A stretch of DNA of 55,033 nucleotides from SVTX01 sp964526505 (GTDB taxonomy: Bacteria; Bacillota; Clostridia; Oscillospirales; CAG-272), in NCBI GenBank assembly GCA_964526505.1, contig CAZGJC010000010.1:1-55033 (forward strand), in the 5' to 3' direction. The notes beneath the pieces were generated by a model. The model was given only the letters and a program-made list of their open reading frames with translations, had not been told where the DNA came from and did no database searches. This document shows positions 15,841-25,017 of this stretch, piece by piece. The number at the start of each line of letters is the position of its first letter. The stretch's first letter is position 1. A program made the translations under genes and the position numbers.

Positions 15841-16866
15841 ATGGATATTTTAAAAGATGCGGATTTTCGCAAACAAATAAAATCAAATCCCCAAAAAGCA
15901 TATATATTTTGCGGAGATGAGGATTACCTTAAAAGTTTTGCACTGACAGTGGCAAGGGATGCTTTTATACAAGACCCCACGCTCTCTATGTTCAACGAAA
16001 TAAAACTTGACGCTCTTTCATACTCTGCCGACGCTCTTGCCGATGCAATAATGCCAATGCCCATGATGGCAGACCGAAAACTCATAACCGTTACGGGACT
16101 GGACCTCAATGCCCTGAAAGCCGGTGAAACGGACGCTCTCTGTTCCGCTCTTTCTTCGATTGAAGATTACGATTATAACACAGTAATTATAAGTACCGCA
16201 TCGGATAGATTCGACGCAGGCATTCTTCCGAAACGCCCGTCAAAACTTCTTCTGAAACTTTCCGAATATGCAACCCCCGTGTATTTTGAAAAAATATCAC
16301 CGTCTCGCTTGTCGGCATGGGTCGGAAAACATTACGCACATAACGGCGTGGAAGCCTCTCCCGAAATCTGCTCTCTGACCGTTGAAAGATGTGGCCGTGA
16401 TATGTTCAATCTTGCGTCCGAAACAGACAAAATTTCTTTCTACGTCCTTTCGCAAGGCAGAACTGCCGTTACGCAAAACGACGTTGTCAAAGTATCCGTG
16501 TCGGCGTCGGAATTTGACGCATTCGCTCTTTCAAACGCTCTGACGTCAGGTAAGAGTGACGACGCTCTTTGCGTACTTGCGGATATGAAGTTCCGCAGAA
16601 TTGACCCGATACTTATTATGAGCGAAATAATATCAAACGTATGCGACGCACTTTCCGTTGAATTGCTCTATGAGTCCGGTATGACGCAAAAAGAAATTTC
16701 CGAGGTTTTGAAAATCCACGAATACAAAATTTCGCTGATGTTGAGGTCAAAGCGAGGCGTTGAAAAACTCAAACGAATGCTTGAATATTGCAGGCGTGCG
16801 GATTTGGACATAAAGACGTCACGTGACGGATATTCCACCATAGAAAAATTGATTTGCTCCATTTAG
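15841..16866 (+). CDS. holA: DNA polymerase III subunit delta
   Basis: Clamp-loader subunit that opens the beta clamp. The 341-residue protein shows the usual N-terminal pattern for Bacillota HolA (KAYIFCGDEDYLKSFAL and an MPMMADRKLITVTGL strand), a weakly conserved middle, and a helical C-terminal collar domain (ILIMSEIISNVCDALSVELLYESG... LKIHEYKISLMLRSKRG). No Walker A is present, as expected for delta. GGAGG lies 9 bases before the ATG. It is a single-gene unit with its own promoter and a strong terminator, convergent with tyrS. The often-adjacent rpsT is not here. Confidence 0.93.
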   Translation: MDILKDADFRKQIKSNPQKAYIFCGDEDYLKSFALTVARDAFIQDPTLSMFNEIKLDALSYSADALADAIMPMPMMADRKLITVTGLDLNALKAGETDALCSALSSIEDYDYNTVIISTASDRFDAGILPKRPSKLLLKLSEYATPVYFEKISPSRLSAWVGKHYAHNGVEASPEICSLTVERCGRDMFNLASETDKISFYVLSQGRTAVTQNDVVKVSVSASEFDAFALSNALTSGKSDDALCVLADMKFRRIDPILIMSEIISNVCDALSVELLYESGMTQKEISEVLKIHEYKISLMLRSKRGVEKLKRMLEYCRRADLDIKTSRDGYSTIEKLICSI

Positions 16867-16888
16867 AGTAATAATTGGAAAAAATAGG

Positions 16889-16997
16889 TTTTCCACACTT
16901 TCCACAGACTTTTCCACACAAAAAAAGCCTGTCCGACCGAAAAAATCAAAGTTTCCCACAGCAAGTAGGGGTTTTCCACAGCACAAACTGTGGAAAA
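16889..16997. other. Cluster of DnaA-box-like sequences downstream of holA
   Basis: TTTTCCACA, which fits the relaxed DnaA-box TTWTNCACA, occurs at 16889-16897, 16910-16918, 16972-16980 and, inverted, at 16989-16997. One-mismatch copies lie at 16898-16906 (CTTTCCACA) and 16952-16960 (TTTCCCACA). That is six sites in 109 bases of non-coding DNA. No dnaA, dnaN or AT-rich unwinding region is in view, so this is not called an origin. The last two copies form the arms of a terminator hairpin, so part of the count is explained by that. Confidence 0.45.
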
Positions 16998-17013
16998 CCC
17001 CGTTGTTTTTTGA
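16968..17013 (+). terminator. Terminator of holA
   Basis: Perfect 14-bp inverted repeat GGGGTTTTCCACAG / CTGTGGAAAACCCC with a 6-base loop, followed by GTTGTTTTTT. The T-run is on the plus strand only, so it serves holA; tyrS converges 70 bases further on. Confidence 0.9.
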
Positions 17014-17080
17014 ACTAATATTAAATGTTTTTCGTCGGATATTTTTTGTAAAAAATAACAAAATTAACTTTTTGTCAAAT

Positions 17081-18298
17081 TCAACAAACAATTTTCATAA
17101 AGGATTTTTTACCCTTTTTGAGAAGCACACCGGCACTTATTTGTTCCGACGTAAACGTCGCCTTTATATCGGAAACTTTCTCTCCGTCAATCGAAACTCC
17201 GCCCTGCTGAACCGCCTGTCTTGCCTCGGATTTGGATTTTACAAGACCCGAACGAACAAGCATTGTGAGAATATCCACACATCCGTCAATAAAATCTTCA
17301 CTTTCAAGCGAAACCGTGGGAACGTCAGCACCGGGACCTGCACCGAACAAAGATTTGGCAGACATTTGAGCCTTTTGTGCCTCTTCTTCGCCGTGAACCA
17401 TTTTCGTAAGTTCAAAGGCAAGTATTTCTTTTGCGATGTTAAGCTGACTGCCCTCCCAATTGCTCATCTCATCAATCTGTTCAAGAGGCAAGAACGTAAG
17501 CATTCTTATGCATTTGAGAACGTCTGCATCGCCTACGTTTCTCCAATACTGATAGAAATCGAAAGGAGACGTCTTGTTCGGGTCAAGCCAAACGGCATTT
17601 CCCGCAGTCTTGCCCATCTTTTTACCCTGCGAGTCTGTAAGCAAAGTAATCGTCATGGCATGTGCGTCTTCACCGAGTTTGCGACGGATCAGTTCCGTAC
17701 CGCCGAGCATATTCGACCACTGGTCATCACCGCCGAATTGCATATTGCAGTTGTAGTTTTTAAAGAGATGATAGAAGTCGTATGACTGCATTATCATATA
17801 GTTGAATTCAAGGAACGACAATCCCTTTTCCATTCTCTGCTTGTAACATTCTGCGGCGAGCATTCTGTTGACCGAGAAACACGCTCCGACGTCACGCAAA
17901 AGTTCAACGTAGTTGAGATTTAAAAGCCACTCCGCATTGTTTACCATCTGTGCTTTGCCCTCGCCGAAATCAATGAATTTTTCCATCTGGCGCTTAAAGC
18001 ACTCGGCATTGTGATTTATATCGTCAATCGTGAGCATTTTTCTCATATCGGTTCTGCCCGACGGGTCGCCAATCATCGTTGTACCGCCACCGATAAGTGC
18101 GATGGGTTTGTTGCCTGCCATTTGAAGTCTCTTCATAAGCGTAAGAGCCATAAAATGTCCCGCCGTCAAACTGTCGGCAGTGCAGTCAAAGCCGATATAA
18201 AACGTGGCTTTTCCATCGTTGATCATATTTTTGATTTCTTCTTCATTCGTCACCTGTGCAATAAGCCCACGGGCAACAAGTTCTTCGTAAATTTTCAT
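17081..18298 (-). CDS. tyrS: Tyrosyl-tRNA synthetase
   Basis: Charges tRNA-Tyr. The 405-residue class I enzyme has the Rossmann core with FYIGFDCTADSLTAGHF (HIGH-equivalent TAGHF), GDPSGRTDMR, the tyrosine-binding MQSYDFYHLF and GGDDQWSN segments, the signature loop KKMGKTAGN (KMSKS-equivalent), and an S4 RNA-binding domain at the C-terminus (VKSKSEARQAVQQGGVSIDGE). The start ATG 18298 follows AAGGGAG; an upstream in-frame start at 18340 lacks a ribosome site. It is preceded by a complete tyrosine T-box leader, so expression should rise when uncharged tRNA-Tyr accumulates. Confidence 0.97.
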   Translation of the reverse strand: MKIYEELVARGLIAQVTNEEEIKNMINDGKATFYIGFDCTADSLTAGHFMALTLMKRLQMAGNKPIALIGGGTTMIGDPSGRTDMRKMLTIDDINHNAECFKRQMEKFIDFGEGKAQMVNNAEWLLNLNYVELLRDVGACFSVNRMLAAECYKQRMEKGLSFLEFNYMIMQSYDFYHLFKNYNCNMQFGGDDQWSNMLGGTELIRRKLGEDAHAMTITLLTDSQGKKMGKTAGNAVWLDPNKTSPFDFYQYWRNVGDADVLKCIRMLTFLPLEQIDEMSNWEGSQLNIAKEILAFELTKMVHGEEEAQKAQMSAKSLFGAGPGADVPTVSLESEDFIDGCVDILTMLVRSGLVKSKSEARQAVQQGGVSIDGEKVSDIKATFTSEQISAGVLLKKGKKSFMKIVC

Positions 18299-18402
18299 TT
18301 TTCTCCCTTTCCACACTTTCTCCTTAAAAAAGTGTACCAAAATATTTCACGCTTGTATTAAATCATATCCGACCGTTTTCCGCACCGCAAATGCAAAGTT
18401 TT

Positions 18403-18680
18403 AAAAACGCCCTTGCTTGCAAAAATGCAAGCAAGGGCGTCTGAACGCTTTACCACCTTGATTTTTCTTCTTCGTTTCCGAAAGAGAAGAACTCAACGCC
18501 ACGGAATAATCCGACAGGCAATCTCTGTAACGGGAGAACCCGTCATAGCCTACTCTCGAAATTTCGGTATGAGGCTCGGGGACGTATTCACACACCTTCA
18601 CGAATTGTCTCGCATCTACCGACAACTTTCTGTACCGTCCGATATGCTACTCTTTCCCGTCTCTGCCTTTAAACTTTTAC
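18403..18680 (-). promoter_or_regulatory. T-box riboswitch (tyrosine) upstream of tyrS
   Basis: Minus-strand leader between a consensus promoter and tyrS. Stem I contains the specifier loop GUGAAUACG; the codon UAC (18586-18584) specifies tyrosine, matching the gene. The T-box element AAGGTGGTAAAGCG is at 18446-18459. It can fold as an antiterminator in which CAAGG pairs with CCUUG and GCGU with ACGC, leaving a 7-base bulge UGGUAAA that offers UGGN to the tRNA 3' end. The competing terminator is a perfect 14-bp hairpin at 18407-18440 (arms ACGCCCTTGCTTGC and its complement on the plus strand) followed by T residues in the leader. The bulge ends AAA in place of the usual ACC. Confidence 0.92.
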
Positions 18681-18686
18681 AGTGTG

Positions 18687-18715
18687 ATTATATCACACGT
18701 TGATATTTTTGTCAA
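18687..18715 (-). promoter_or_regulatory. Promoter of the T-box-tyrS unit
   Basis: Minus strand: perfect TTGACA (18710-18715), 17-bp spacer, perfect TATAAT (18687-18692). The -10 lies inside a palindrome, GTGTGAT-TAT-ATCACAC (18682-18698), which could be an operator or chance. Confidence 0.9.
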
Positions 18716-18741
18716 GCATGCATTCACGATTTGGCCAAACC

Positions 18742-21700
18742 TTATTTTTCCGACATTTTGGCATAACGCTTTTTAGCCTCGATGTGACCCAATGCCGCCG
18801 CTTTTCTGTAATACGTCGCCGCATCTCTTATATTCGGATGATCCATACCGCTTCCCTCTTCACAGCAAAGTCCGTAACTGTAAGCGGCGTGTGCGTTTCC
18901 GTTGTCGGCGGATTTTTTAAGCCACTTTGACGCTTCAACGTCGTCAACCTTACCGCCTACGCCGTGCCTGAGACACCAACCCAAATTGTACGCCGCATCG
19001 TTTTGACCCATTTTTGCCGCTATACGATAGCATTTAAGTGCCGCACGGTCGTTTTTGGACAAAATCGGCTTTCCGTCATACCACGCATCTCCGAGTTTGT
19101 TCATCGCATTTGCAATTTCAACACCGTCAGGCTCATCACTATGAACTCCCGACTGAAAATAATCGTGCAAATCTCCTCCGGATGCGTAAATTTTCGCAAT
19201 TTCCGACTGTGCCTCGGCAGATCCGGTTGCCGCCGCACCCGCAATATATTCAAATGCCTGCGTGTAATCGTCAACAACTTTTGCAAGTCTTCCTTTGAGC
19301 ATACCGAGCCTGTAAGTCGCCTCGACCGATGCGGAATGTTCAAATTCCGAATTTTCTTTGTCCCTTTCGGGTAGCGAGAATAAAAGAATTTTTTGTCTTT
19401 CCGTTCCGAGACGTATTGCCTTTAAATATTTTTCCGACGCTTTTGCGGTATTTTCGGGTATTCCCCGTCCCTCGTCGTAAAGTCTACCCAAAAGTAAAGT
19501 CGCAGGAGCATATCCGTGATTTGATGCACGGAACAAACGAGGCAGTGCAAGCGTCGTAATATCCATATCCTCATCACAAACAAGTTTTGCCATTTTGTAA
19601 TTTGCCTGTGAATTGTCATGAGCGGACGCTCTTTTGTAAAGCGACAACGCCTTGCTCGTATTCTGCGAAATTCCGAGACCATGTTCATAGCAATCCGCAA
19701 GTGCCACAGTCGCTCTTGTGTGACCGAGATTTACAGCAGTTGCATAGTACTTTATCGCTCTCTTGTAGTCACGCTCACATCCGGAACCGTAATAATAGCA
19801 CTCACCGCATAAATAAATGGCATTTGCCGAACCGAGAGCGGCTGATTTTTTGAACCACCGCAAAGCCTGTGATCTGTCCTCTTCTGTTCCGAGTCCTCTC
19901 AAATTGCATATTCCTATACGTAATGCCGTATCTGCACAGTCCGCACCGAGTTCGAACGCTTTGTTATAACAATAATATGCTTTTGCATAGTTTTTAGCCG
20001 TGCCTATACCCTTAAAACAAAAATGAGCCATTTGTAAATAACAGTCCGCATGCCCCGCCTCGGCTCCTTTGGAATACCACTTAAACGCCAGCCAATAGTC
20101 CTGTTCGGTTCCTACACCGTCCGACAGACAATTTGCCGTATGCCACGCCGACTCTGCGTGACCGAGACTTGCCGCATACTCATAATAATGAAATGCCTGC
20201 TTGAAATTCTTTTCGGTTCCCCGACCGCTCTCATAACACTGAGCAACTTTAAATGATGCCACCGCACTTCCCGCATTTGCGGCAGACAAAAAATAACCGA
20301 ACGCACGCCTGAAATCCCTGTCACAGTCCTCTCCGGACCCATAACATAAACCAAGCCGTGCAGTAGCGTTTACGTCTCCCATAAGAGAGGCACTCTCGAA
20401 CAGTTCGATGGCTTTCTTTCGGTCACGGGCAACACCGTGACCATAGTAATAGCATCCGCCCAAATTGTTTACGGCAGGTGGGTAACCTTTGTCTGTGGCA
20501 AGTGAATAGTACTCAACCGCTTTTTCGTAGTCAATCTCCGTGCCTATGCCAAACTCATAACACATTCCGAGTGCCGAAAGACATGCGACGTCTTTTGTAA
20601 CTGCACCTTCCGAAAATTTTTCATATGCAATCTTTTCATCTTTTTCACATCCGTCACCGGACGACAACGCAAGTCCCTGCTTGTAAAGCCCTTCAACACT
20701 TCCTTGTGCCGCCGCCCTTGAATAATATTCATATGCGATCTCGGGGTTGTAATCATCCCCTGCGGATGCGAAAATATTTCCGAGTGCCAACAGTGCGGGG
20801 ACAAAGTCTCCCTTTGCACTTTTCAGAAAATAACTTTTTGCTTCTGCCGAAGACGCTTCCGTACCACGACCTTCCGCAAGGCATAATCCGACGTAATATT
20901 CAGCCTCGGGGTAATTCTTTTTTATTTTTATCGCCGAACGCAAACATTCGTACGCCTCTGCCGAATCAGCCTCACATCCTTGACCGTTCAAAAGGCAAAT
21001 TCCCTTCTTCAAATAACCCTCGGCAGAACCTTTTTCTACCGCTTCACAATACTTTTCGTACGCTTTTTTCTTGTTCTCGGGACAACCGTTTCCGTCAAAA
21101 TAACAATTTCCGAGTGCGACAAGAGACTTTATACTGCCGTGTTCAACCGCACGTGTGTACCAAAAAACGGCTTGCTTTCCGATTTTCGGCAGAATTACGC
21201 CACTATCGTATTTTTCCGCAATGTGTCTTTCCGATGCCGCAATTTCAAGCCATGCGTCAACCGCTTGAATAATTATGTTGCCCGTTTCATCACGCTCACA
21301 ATTTTCAAGATGAAAAACAGAGGTGAGTTTGCAAAGTCTTTCAACGAAAAGCAAATGCAAAATTTCGGTCTGAGAACCGCACTTTATAATGTAAACGTTG
21401 TCCTCTCCCTCAAATTTTTTCGCAAGTTCCGAACCATCACGTCTGCAAACGACTATGGGTTCAAGTCCGCAGGCAATCGCCTCACGAATTTGATAAGCCA
21501 TATTTCTTGCGTCATAATCCAAATCATTAGATTCAATCACAATAACGGCATCCGCACCGTGTATGCTTTCGTACAGAGAAGTAATATCGGACTCCGCACC
21601 GCAAACTCTGCACTCAAATCCGTATTTTTTAATAAGTTCAACCAAAGGTTCATCAATTTCGGCACAGCCTATATGTATGTAATCCTTACCTTTTTCTTCT

Positions 21701-21900
21701 TCGTCCGTCGGATTTGTCTCCTCGTATGCACGATTATTCAATTCATCCGTCATGGTACTGTCTGTAACTACCCCATAACTTTCAACCTCGGTAGCGGTCA
21801 CATCCGACGCATCACCGCTCTCCGCAACAATTGCGTCATTATCGGCATTGCCAATATCGTCGTCATGTAAATCCGAACCGTTTAAAATCTCGTCCGACAT
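18742..21900 (-). CDS. Sel1-repeat protein with acidic head and TIR-like domain
   Basis: A 1,052-residue cytoplasmic protein. The start ATG 21900 is chosen because GGAAAGGAG lies about 10 bases upstream; the longer frame to 21924 overlaps that site. Residues 1-60 are acidic and low-complexity. Residues about 65-185 form an alpha/beta domain (YIHIGCAEIDEPLVELIKKY, ADAVIVIESNDL, REAIACGLEPIVVC) with the look of a TIR or related flavodoxin-like sensor; this is inference, and I see no clear catalytic glutamate. From about 225 to the end there are about 20 Sel1/TPR-like repeats of about 36 residues (pattern LGxCYxxGxGxxxDxxxAxxYxxxAAxxGxxxA). Sel1 arrays mediate protein contacts; the partner is unknown. 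No signal peptide or membrane segment. Confidence 0.88.
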   Translation of the reverse strand: MSDEILNGSDLHDDDIGNADNDAIVAESGDASDVTATEVESYGVVTDSTMTDELNNRAYEETNPTDEEEKGKDYIHIGCAEIDEPLVELIKKYGFECRVCGAESDITSLYESIHGADAVIVIESNDLDYDARNMAYQIREAIACGLEPIVVCRRDGSELAKKFEGEDNVYIIKCGSQTEILHLLFVERLCKLTSVFHLENCERDETGNIIIQAVDAWLEIAASERHIAEKYDSGVILPKIGKQAVFWYTRAVEHGSIKSLVALGNCYFDGNGCPENKKKAYEKYCEAVEKGSAEGYLKKGICLLNGQGCEADSAEAYECLRSAIKIKKNYPEAEYYVGLCLAEGRGTEASSAEAKSYFLKSAKGDFVPALLALGNIFASAGDDYNPEIAYEYYSRAAAQGSVEGLYKQGLALSSGDGCEKDEKIAYEKFSEGAVTKDVACLSALGMCYEFGIGTEIDYEKAVEYYSLATDKGYPPAVNNLGGCYYYGHGVARDRKKAIELFESASLMGDVNATARLGLCYGSGEDCDRDFRRAFGYFLSAANAGSAVASFKVAQCYESGRGTEKNFKQAFHYYEYAASLGHAESAWHTANCLSDGVGTEQDYWLAFKWYSKGAEAGHADCYLQMAHFCFKGIGTAKNYAKAYYCYNKAFELGADCADTALRIGICNLRGLGTEEDRSQALRWFKKSAALGSANAIYLCGECYYYGSGCERDYKRAIKYYATAVNLGHTRATVALADCYEHGLGISQNTSKALSLYKRASAHDNSQANYKMAKLVCDEDMDITTLALPRLFRASNHGYAPATLLLGRLYDEGRGIPENTAKASEKYLKAIRLGTERQKILLFSLPERDKENSEFEHSASVEATYRLGMLKGRLAKVVDDYTQAFEYIAGAAATGSAEAQSEIAKIYASGGDLHDYFQSGVHSDEPDGVEIANAMNKLGDAWYDGKPILSKNDRAALKCYRIAAKMGQNDAAYNLGWCLRHGVGGKVDDVEASKWLKKSADNGNAHAAYSYGLCCEEGSGMDHPNIRDAATYYRKAAALGHIEAKKRYAKMSEK

Positions 21901-22052
21901 ATGGAACAATCTCCTTTCCGTCACAACGCAAAAAATTTGCCCCGCAACGTCAAACTTTAATCTTCATGCATAAATTCTCGCCAAAAATCACAAATAGACC
22001 GTAAGAAAACGGTAATTTTTTCGCACCGCATAAAAAAATTTCATAAAAGGTC

Positions 22053-22081
22053 TTTAAAAATTTGTAATTTTGTATTATAAT
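22053..22081 (+). promoter_or_regulatory. Probable promoter of zapA-U32 operon
   Basis: TTTAAA (22053-22058), 17-bp spacer, perfect TATAAT (22076-22081). The -35 match is weak; the -10 is good. About 135 bases of leader separate it from the zapA start. Confidence 0.5.
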
Positions 22082-22216
22082 AATATAAAGTGAAAAAAGT
22101 ATGCAACACTCCACTTTAATTATACAACAGTTGCTACTGTTTTGCAAGAAAAATTTGTAAAGTATATTAAACAGAAAATAATTCATTCGCCAGATGTGGC
22201 AGGAAAGGCGGTTAAT

Positions 22217-22714
22217 ATGAAAGAAAAATTCACAATAACCATTGCGGATATGCAAATAAGCGTTGTCTCGGAGGCTTCCTCGGACGAAGTTGAAAAAGTT
22301 GCGGATATACTTAAAAGACGTGTTCGTTCAATTTTGCTCAAAAGCCAAAATTGCTCCAAGACAGAAGCCATTATTCTCTGTGCCCTCGACTTGTGTGCGG
22401 AAAAACTTCAAATAAAAGAAGTACTTGAATCGGTATCGTCCGAACTTGACGACGAAAAAGAAAAGAATGCCGTTTTGGAAGAAAAAATTACTCTTCTCGA
22501 AAACAACCTTGCCAAAACCGAAAAAGAATGTGCAAGACTGCAAGCGGAAAACAAGAGACTTGCATTCAACGGTCAAGTGTTCAGCGAACACGGCAATAAA
22601 AACGAAGAAAAACCGACAGTCCCCGAGCAAACCGAACAGACTCCAATCGAAAACAGCACAAAACGTGACCGTATCGGCAGTATGTTCGATATGCTTACCT
22701 TTACGGATATCTGA
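22217..22714 (+). CDS. zapA: Cell division protein ZapA
   Basis: Stabilises FtsZ rings by bundling filaments. The 165-residue protein from ATG 22217 has the ZapA N-terminal domain (MKEKFTITIADMQISVVSEAS, then DEVEKVADILKRR), a long coiled coil (about 75-130, ELDDEKEKNAVLEEKITLLE) and a disordered tail. Upstream in-frame codons have no ribosome site, while AGGAAAGGCGG lies just before this ATG. The tail is longer than in Bacillus ZapA. It is 42 bases before the U32 peptidase gene, a pairing often seen in Clostridia. Confidence 0.9.
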   Translation: MKEKFTITIADMQISVVSEASSDEVEKVADILKRRVRSILLKSQNCSKTEAIILCALDLCAEKLQIKEVLESVSSELDDEKEKNAVLEEKITLLENNLAKTEKECARLQAENKRLAFNGQVFSEHGNKNEEKPTVPEQTEQTPIENSTKRDRIGSMFDMLTFTDI

Positions 22715-22756
22715 AATAAACGCAAATAAAATACATAGCACAGGAAGGTCGTTATA

Positions 22757-24811
22757 ATGACGAAGAAAATTCTTCCCGAGTTGTTAAGTCCCGCAGGCTC
22801 GAAAGAGGCTTTTATGGCGGCAATTGACGGAGGTGCCGACGCAATTTATCTTGGCGGCACCTCTTTTAACGCTCGTATAAACGCAAAAAATCTCACAAAT
22901 GAAGAACTTGCCGAGTGTGTAAAAATCGCACACACTTACGGCGTGAAAGTTTACGTTACGCTGAACACCCTGCTTTTCGATAAGGAAAGGGAGGGCTTTT
23001 TGTCATTTGCGGAAGATATGGCAAAATGCGGTACCGACGCATTTATCGTTGCGGATACGGGTGCGGCATCGCTTATACACGCCCATATGCCCGAGATGGA
23101 ACTTCATGCAAGCACGCAACTTTCCGTCCATAATTCCCTTGCGGGAGACAAATTAAAATCTCTCGGATTTTCCCGTCTTGTTCCGGCACGTGAATTGTCG
23201 CTTGGCGATATTAAAACCCTCGTTGACAAAAATCCTCTTGAAGTTGAAATTTTCGTTCACGGTGCCTTGTGCGTCTCTCACTCGGGTCAATGCCTCTTTT
23301 CCTCCATTGTCGGCGGCAGAAGCGGAAACAGAGGAGAATGTGCTCAACCGTGTCGTTTGCCGTATACGTGCCGTGGAGGATGTCAAAAAACAGGTCAATA
23401 TCCCCTTTCTCTCAAAGATTTATCCCTTGCAAATCACGTCACGGATATTATAGATTCAGGCGTTCACTCACTGAAAATCGAAGGACGTATGAAGTCCCCC
23501 GAATATGTAAGAGCCGTCACTTCAATATGGCGTAAATTGCTCGACGAATATCGTAACGCCACACCGGAAGAAATGAAACAACTTGCCGATATATTTTCAA
23601 GAGGCGGATTTACCGATGGCTATTTTACGGGCAGAATAAATAAAAGTATGCTCGGTGTTCGCTCCGACAGCGATAAGACGGCATCCGGCAATCTTCAAAA
23701 ATTCACCGGACTTTCTCGTAAAATTCCGATAAATGCCGAAGTCACAATTAAGGAGAACGAACCATCCGTTCTGAAACTTATTTGCGGTAACACGTCTGTA
23801 ACAACTTGCGGAGAAGTCGCACAAAAAGCGGAAAATCTTCCCATTGACAAAGACAGGGTTTTGCGTTGTATATCGAAATTCGGAAATACACCGTTTACTC
23901 TCGAAAATATTGACGTCACCATATGCGGAGAAGTTACAATTCCCGTGTCATCCCTAAATAATCTTCGCAGAACCGCCACTGAACAACTCATCGACGTTTT
24001 GACAAGCAAAATTATACCTTATAAAACCGATAATCTTCCGCAAAAGCCCACACAAAATAAAAGAGAACTTAAAATAGGGCGTTTTCTTTTCAAGTCTCAA
24101 ATAACCGACACGGCAAGGAAATACTTCGACAAAATCTTTCTTCCTCTCGATCGCTACGAGAGCATAGCCGACGGATTTGTTATGCCTCCCGTAATTCTCG
24201 ATTCGGAAATTGAAAAAGTAAAAGAACTTATAAACTCCGCAAAAGAAAACGGGGCTACGTGTGCAATAGTCGGAAATATAGGCAATCTTAAACTTTTGGA
24301 AAATCAAAATATTGAAATTTTCGGAGACTATCGTTTTAACGTAACCAATAATTACACTGTTTCCCTGCTTGAAGGGATGAATATAAAGTCAATCACACTC
24401 TCTCCCGAACTCTCAATACCGCAACTGCGTGACATAGACGGCGACACGTCTGTAATAGTTTACGGTCGTTTACCGCTTATGACACTTGAAAAGTGCGTCA
24501 TTCGTGACCTTTACGGTTGCTCTGTGTGTGACAAATATACCGATTGTCGTCAAAAAAATCAATCCGCCCCCGCAATTGAACTTATCGACAGAAAAGGCGT
24601 GTCATTCCCCGTAATCCGTGAATGGCAACATCGTAACGTAATTTACAACAGTCTCCCTACGTGTATGTCGGAAAAGCAGGAAGAACTCAACCGAGCAAAA
24701 ATCAAAAGCCGAGTGTTTATATTCACGACCGAAAACGCACGTGAGGTAGACGACGTTATCCGTGCATTCAAATCTTCCGCACCGCTTGCGGGAAAAACAA
24801 GAAGAATTTAA
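22757..24811 (+). CDS. U32 family peptidase (collagenase-like; probable RNA-hydroxylation factor)
   Basis: A 684-residue protein with an N-terminal TIM-barrel-like U32 domain beginning LPELLSPAGSKEAFMAAIDGGADAIYLGG and the U32 signature EIFVHGALCVSHSGQCLFSS (about residues 168-187), followed by GNRGECAQPCRLPY; these cysteines are conserved and probably bind an Fe-S cluster. Members once called peptidases or collagenases (TrhP/YrrN-YrrO, RlhA) act in tRNA U34 or rRNA C2501 hydroxylation in E. coli and B. subtilis; this long form with an extra C-terminal half is common in Clostridia. The exact substrate is not set. Co-transcribed with zapA. Confidence 0.92.
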   Translation: MTKKILPELLSPAGSKEAFMAAIDGGADAIYLGGTSFNARINAKNLTNEELAECVKIAHTYGVKVYVTLNTLLFDKEREGFLSFAEDMAKCGTDAFIVADTGAASLIHAHMPEMELHASTQLSVHNSLAGDKLKSLGFSRLVPARELSLGDIKTLVDKNPLEVEIFVHGALCVSHSGQCLFSSIVGGRSGNRGECAQPCRLPYTCRGGCQKTGQYPLSLKDLSLANHVTDIIDSGVHSLKIEGRMKSPEYVRAVTSIWRKLLDEYRNATPEEMKQLADIFSRGGFTDGYFTGRINKSMLGVRSDSDKTASGNLQKFTGLSRKIPINAEVTIKENEPSVLKLICGNTSVTTCGEVAQKAENLPIDKDRVLRCISKFGNTPFTLENIDVTICGEVTIPVSSLNNLRRTATEQLIDVLTSKIIPYKTDNLPQKPTQNKRELKIGRFLFKSQITDTARKYFDKIFLPLDRYESIADGFVMPPVILDSEIEKVKELINSAKENGATCAIVGNIGNLKLLENQNIEIFGDYRFNVTNNYTVSLLEGMNIKSITLSPELSIPQLRDIDGDTSVIVYGRLPLMTLEKCVIRDLYGCSVCDKYTDCRQKNQSAPAIELIDRKGVSFPVIREWQHRNVIYNSLPTCMSEKQEELNRAKIKSRVFIFTTENAREVDDVIRAFKSSAPLAGKTRRI

Positions 24812-24914
24812 GTTTCAATAATTGTAATTCCAAAATAAGGAATTAACCTCAAACCGGTTGACGTTAAGGTTAAAATTTAAATCTTAATCCACAAGATAAA
24901 TTTCCATTTACGGC

Positions 24915-24948
24915 AAAAATGCGAGTCGCTTTCACGACTCGCATTTTT
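24915..24948. terminator. Bidirectional terminator between the U32 gene and the giant gene
   Basis: AAAAATGCGAGTCG / CGACTCGCATTTTT, a perfect 14-bp inverted repeat with a 6-base loop and T-runs both ways. A second perfect inverted repeat (GAGAGTGCGG / CCGCACTCTC, 24987-25011) follows at the 3' end of the giant gene without a T-run on its strand. Confidence 0.88.
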
Positions 24949-25017
24949 GCTTTAATTTTTTACTGTTTTCTCTATGGTTTTCTTGCGAGAGTGCGGAAGT
25001 TCCGCACTCTCAACTTT

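Noticed and set aside
16889..16997. Replication origin
   Set aside because: DnaA-like boxes are present but dnaA, dnaN, rpmH and an AT-rich unwinding stretch are absent, and two of the boxes are a terminator stem.
20980..21870. 296-codon plus-strand frame opposite the Sel1-repeat gene
   Set aside because: Antisense shadow of a repetitive gene; no ribosome site and no family resemblance.
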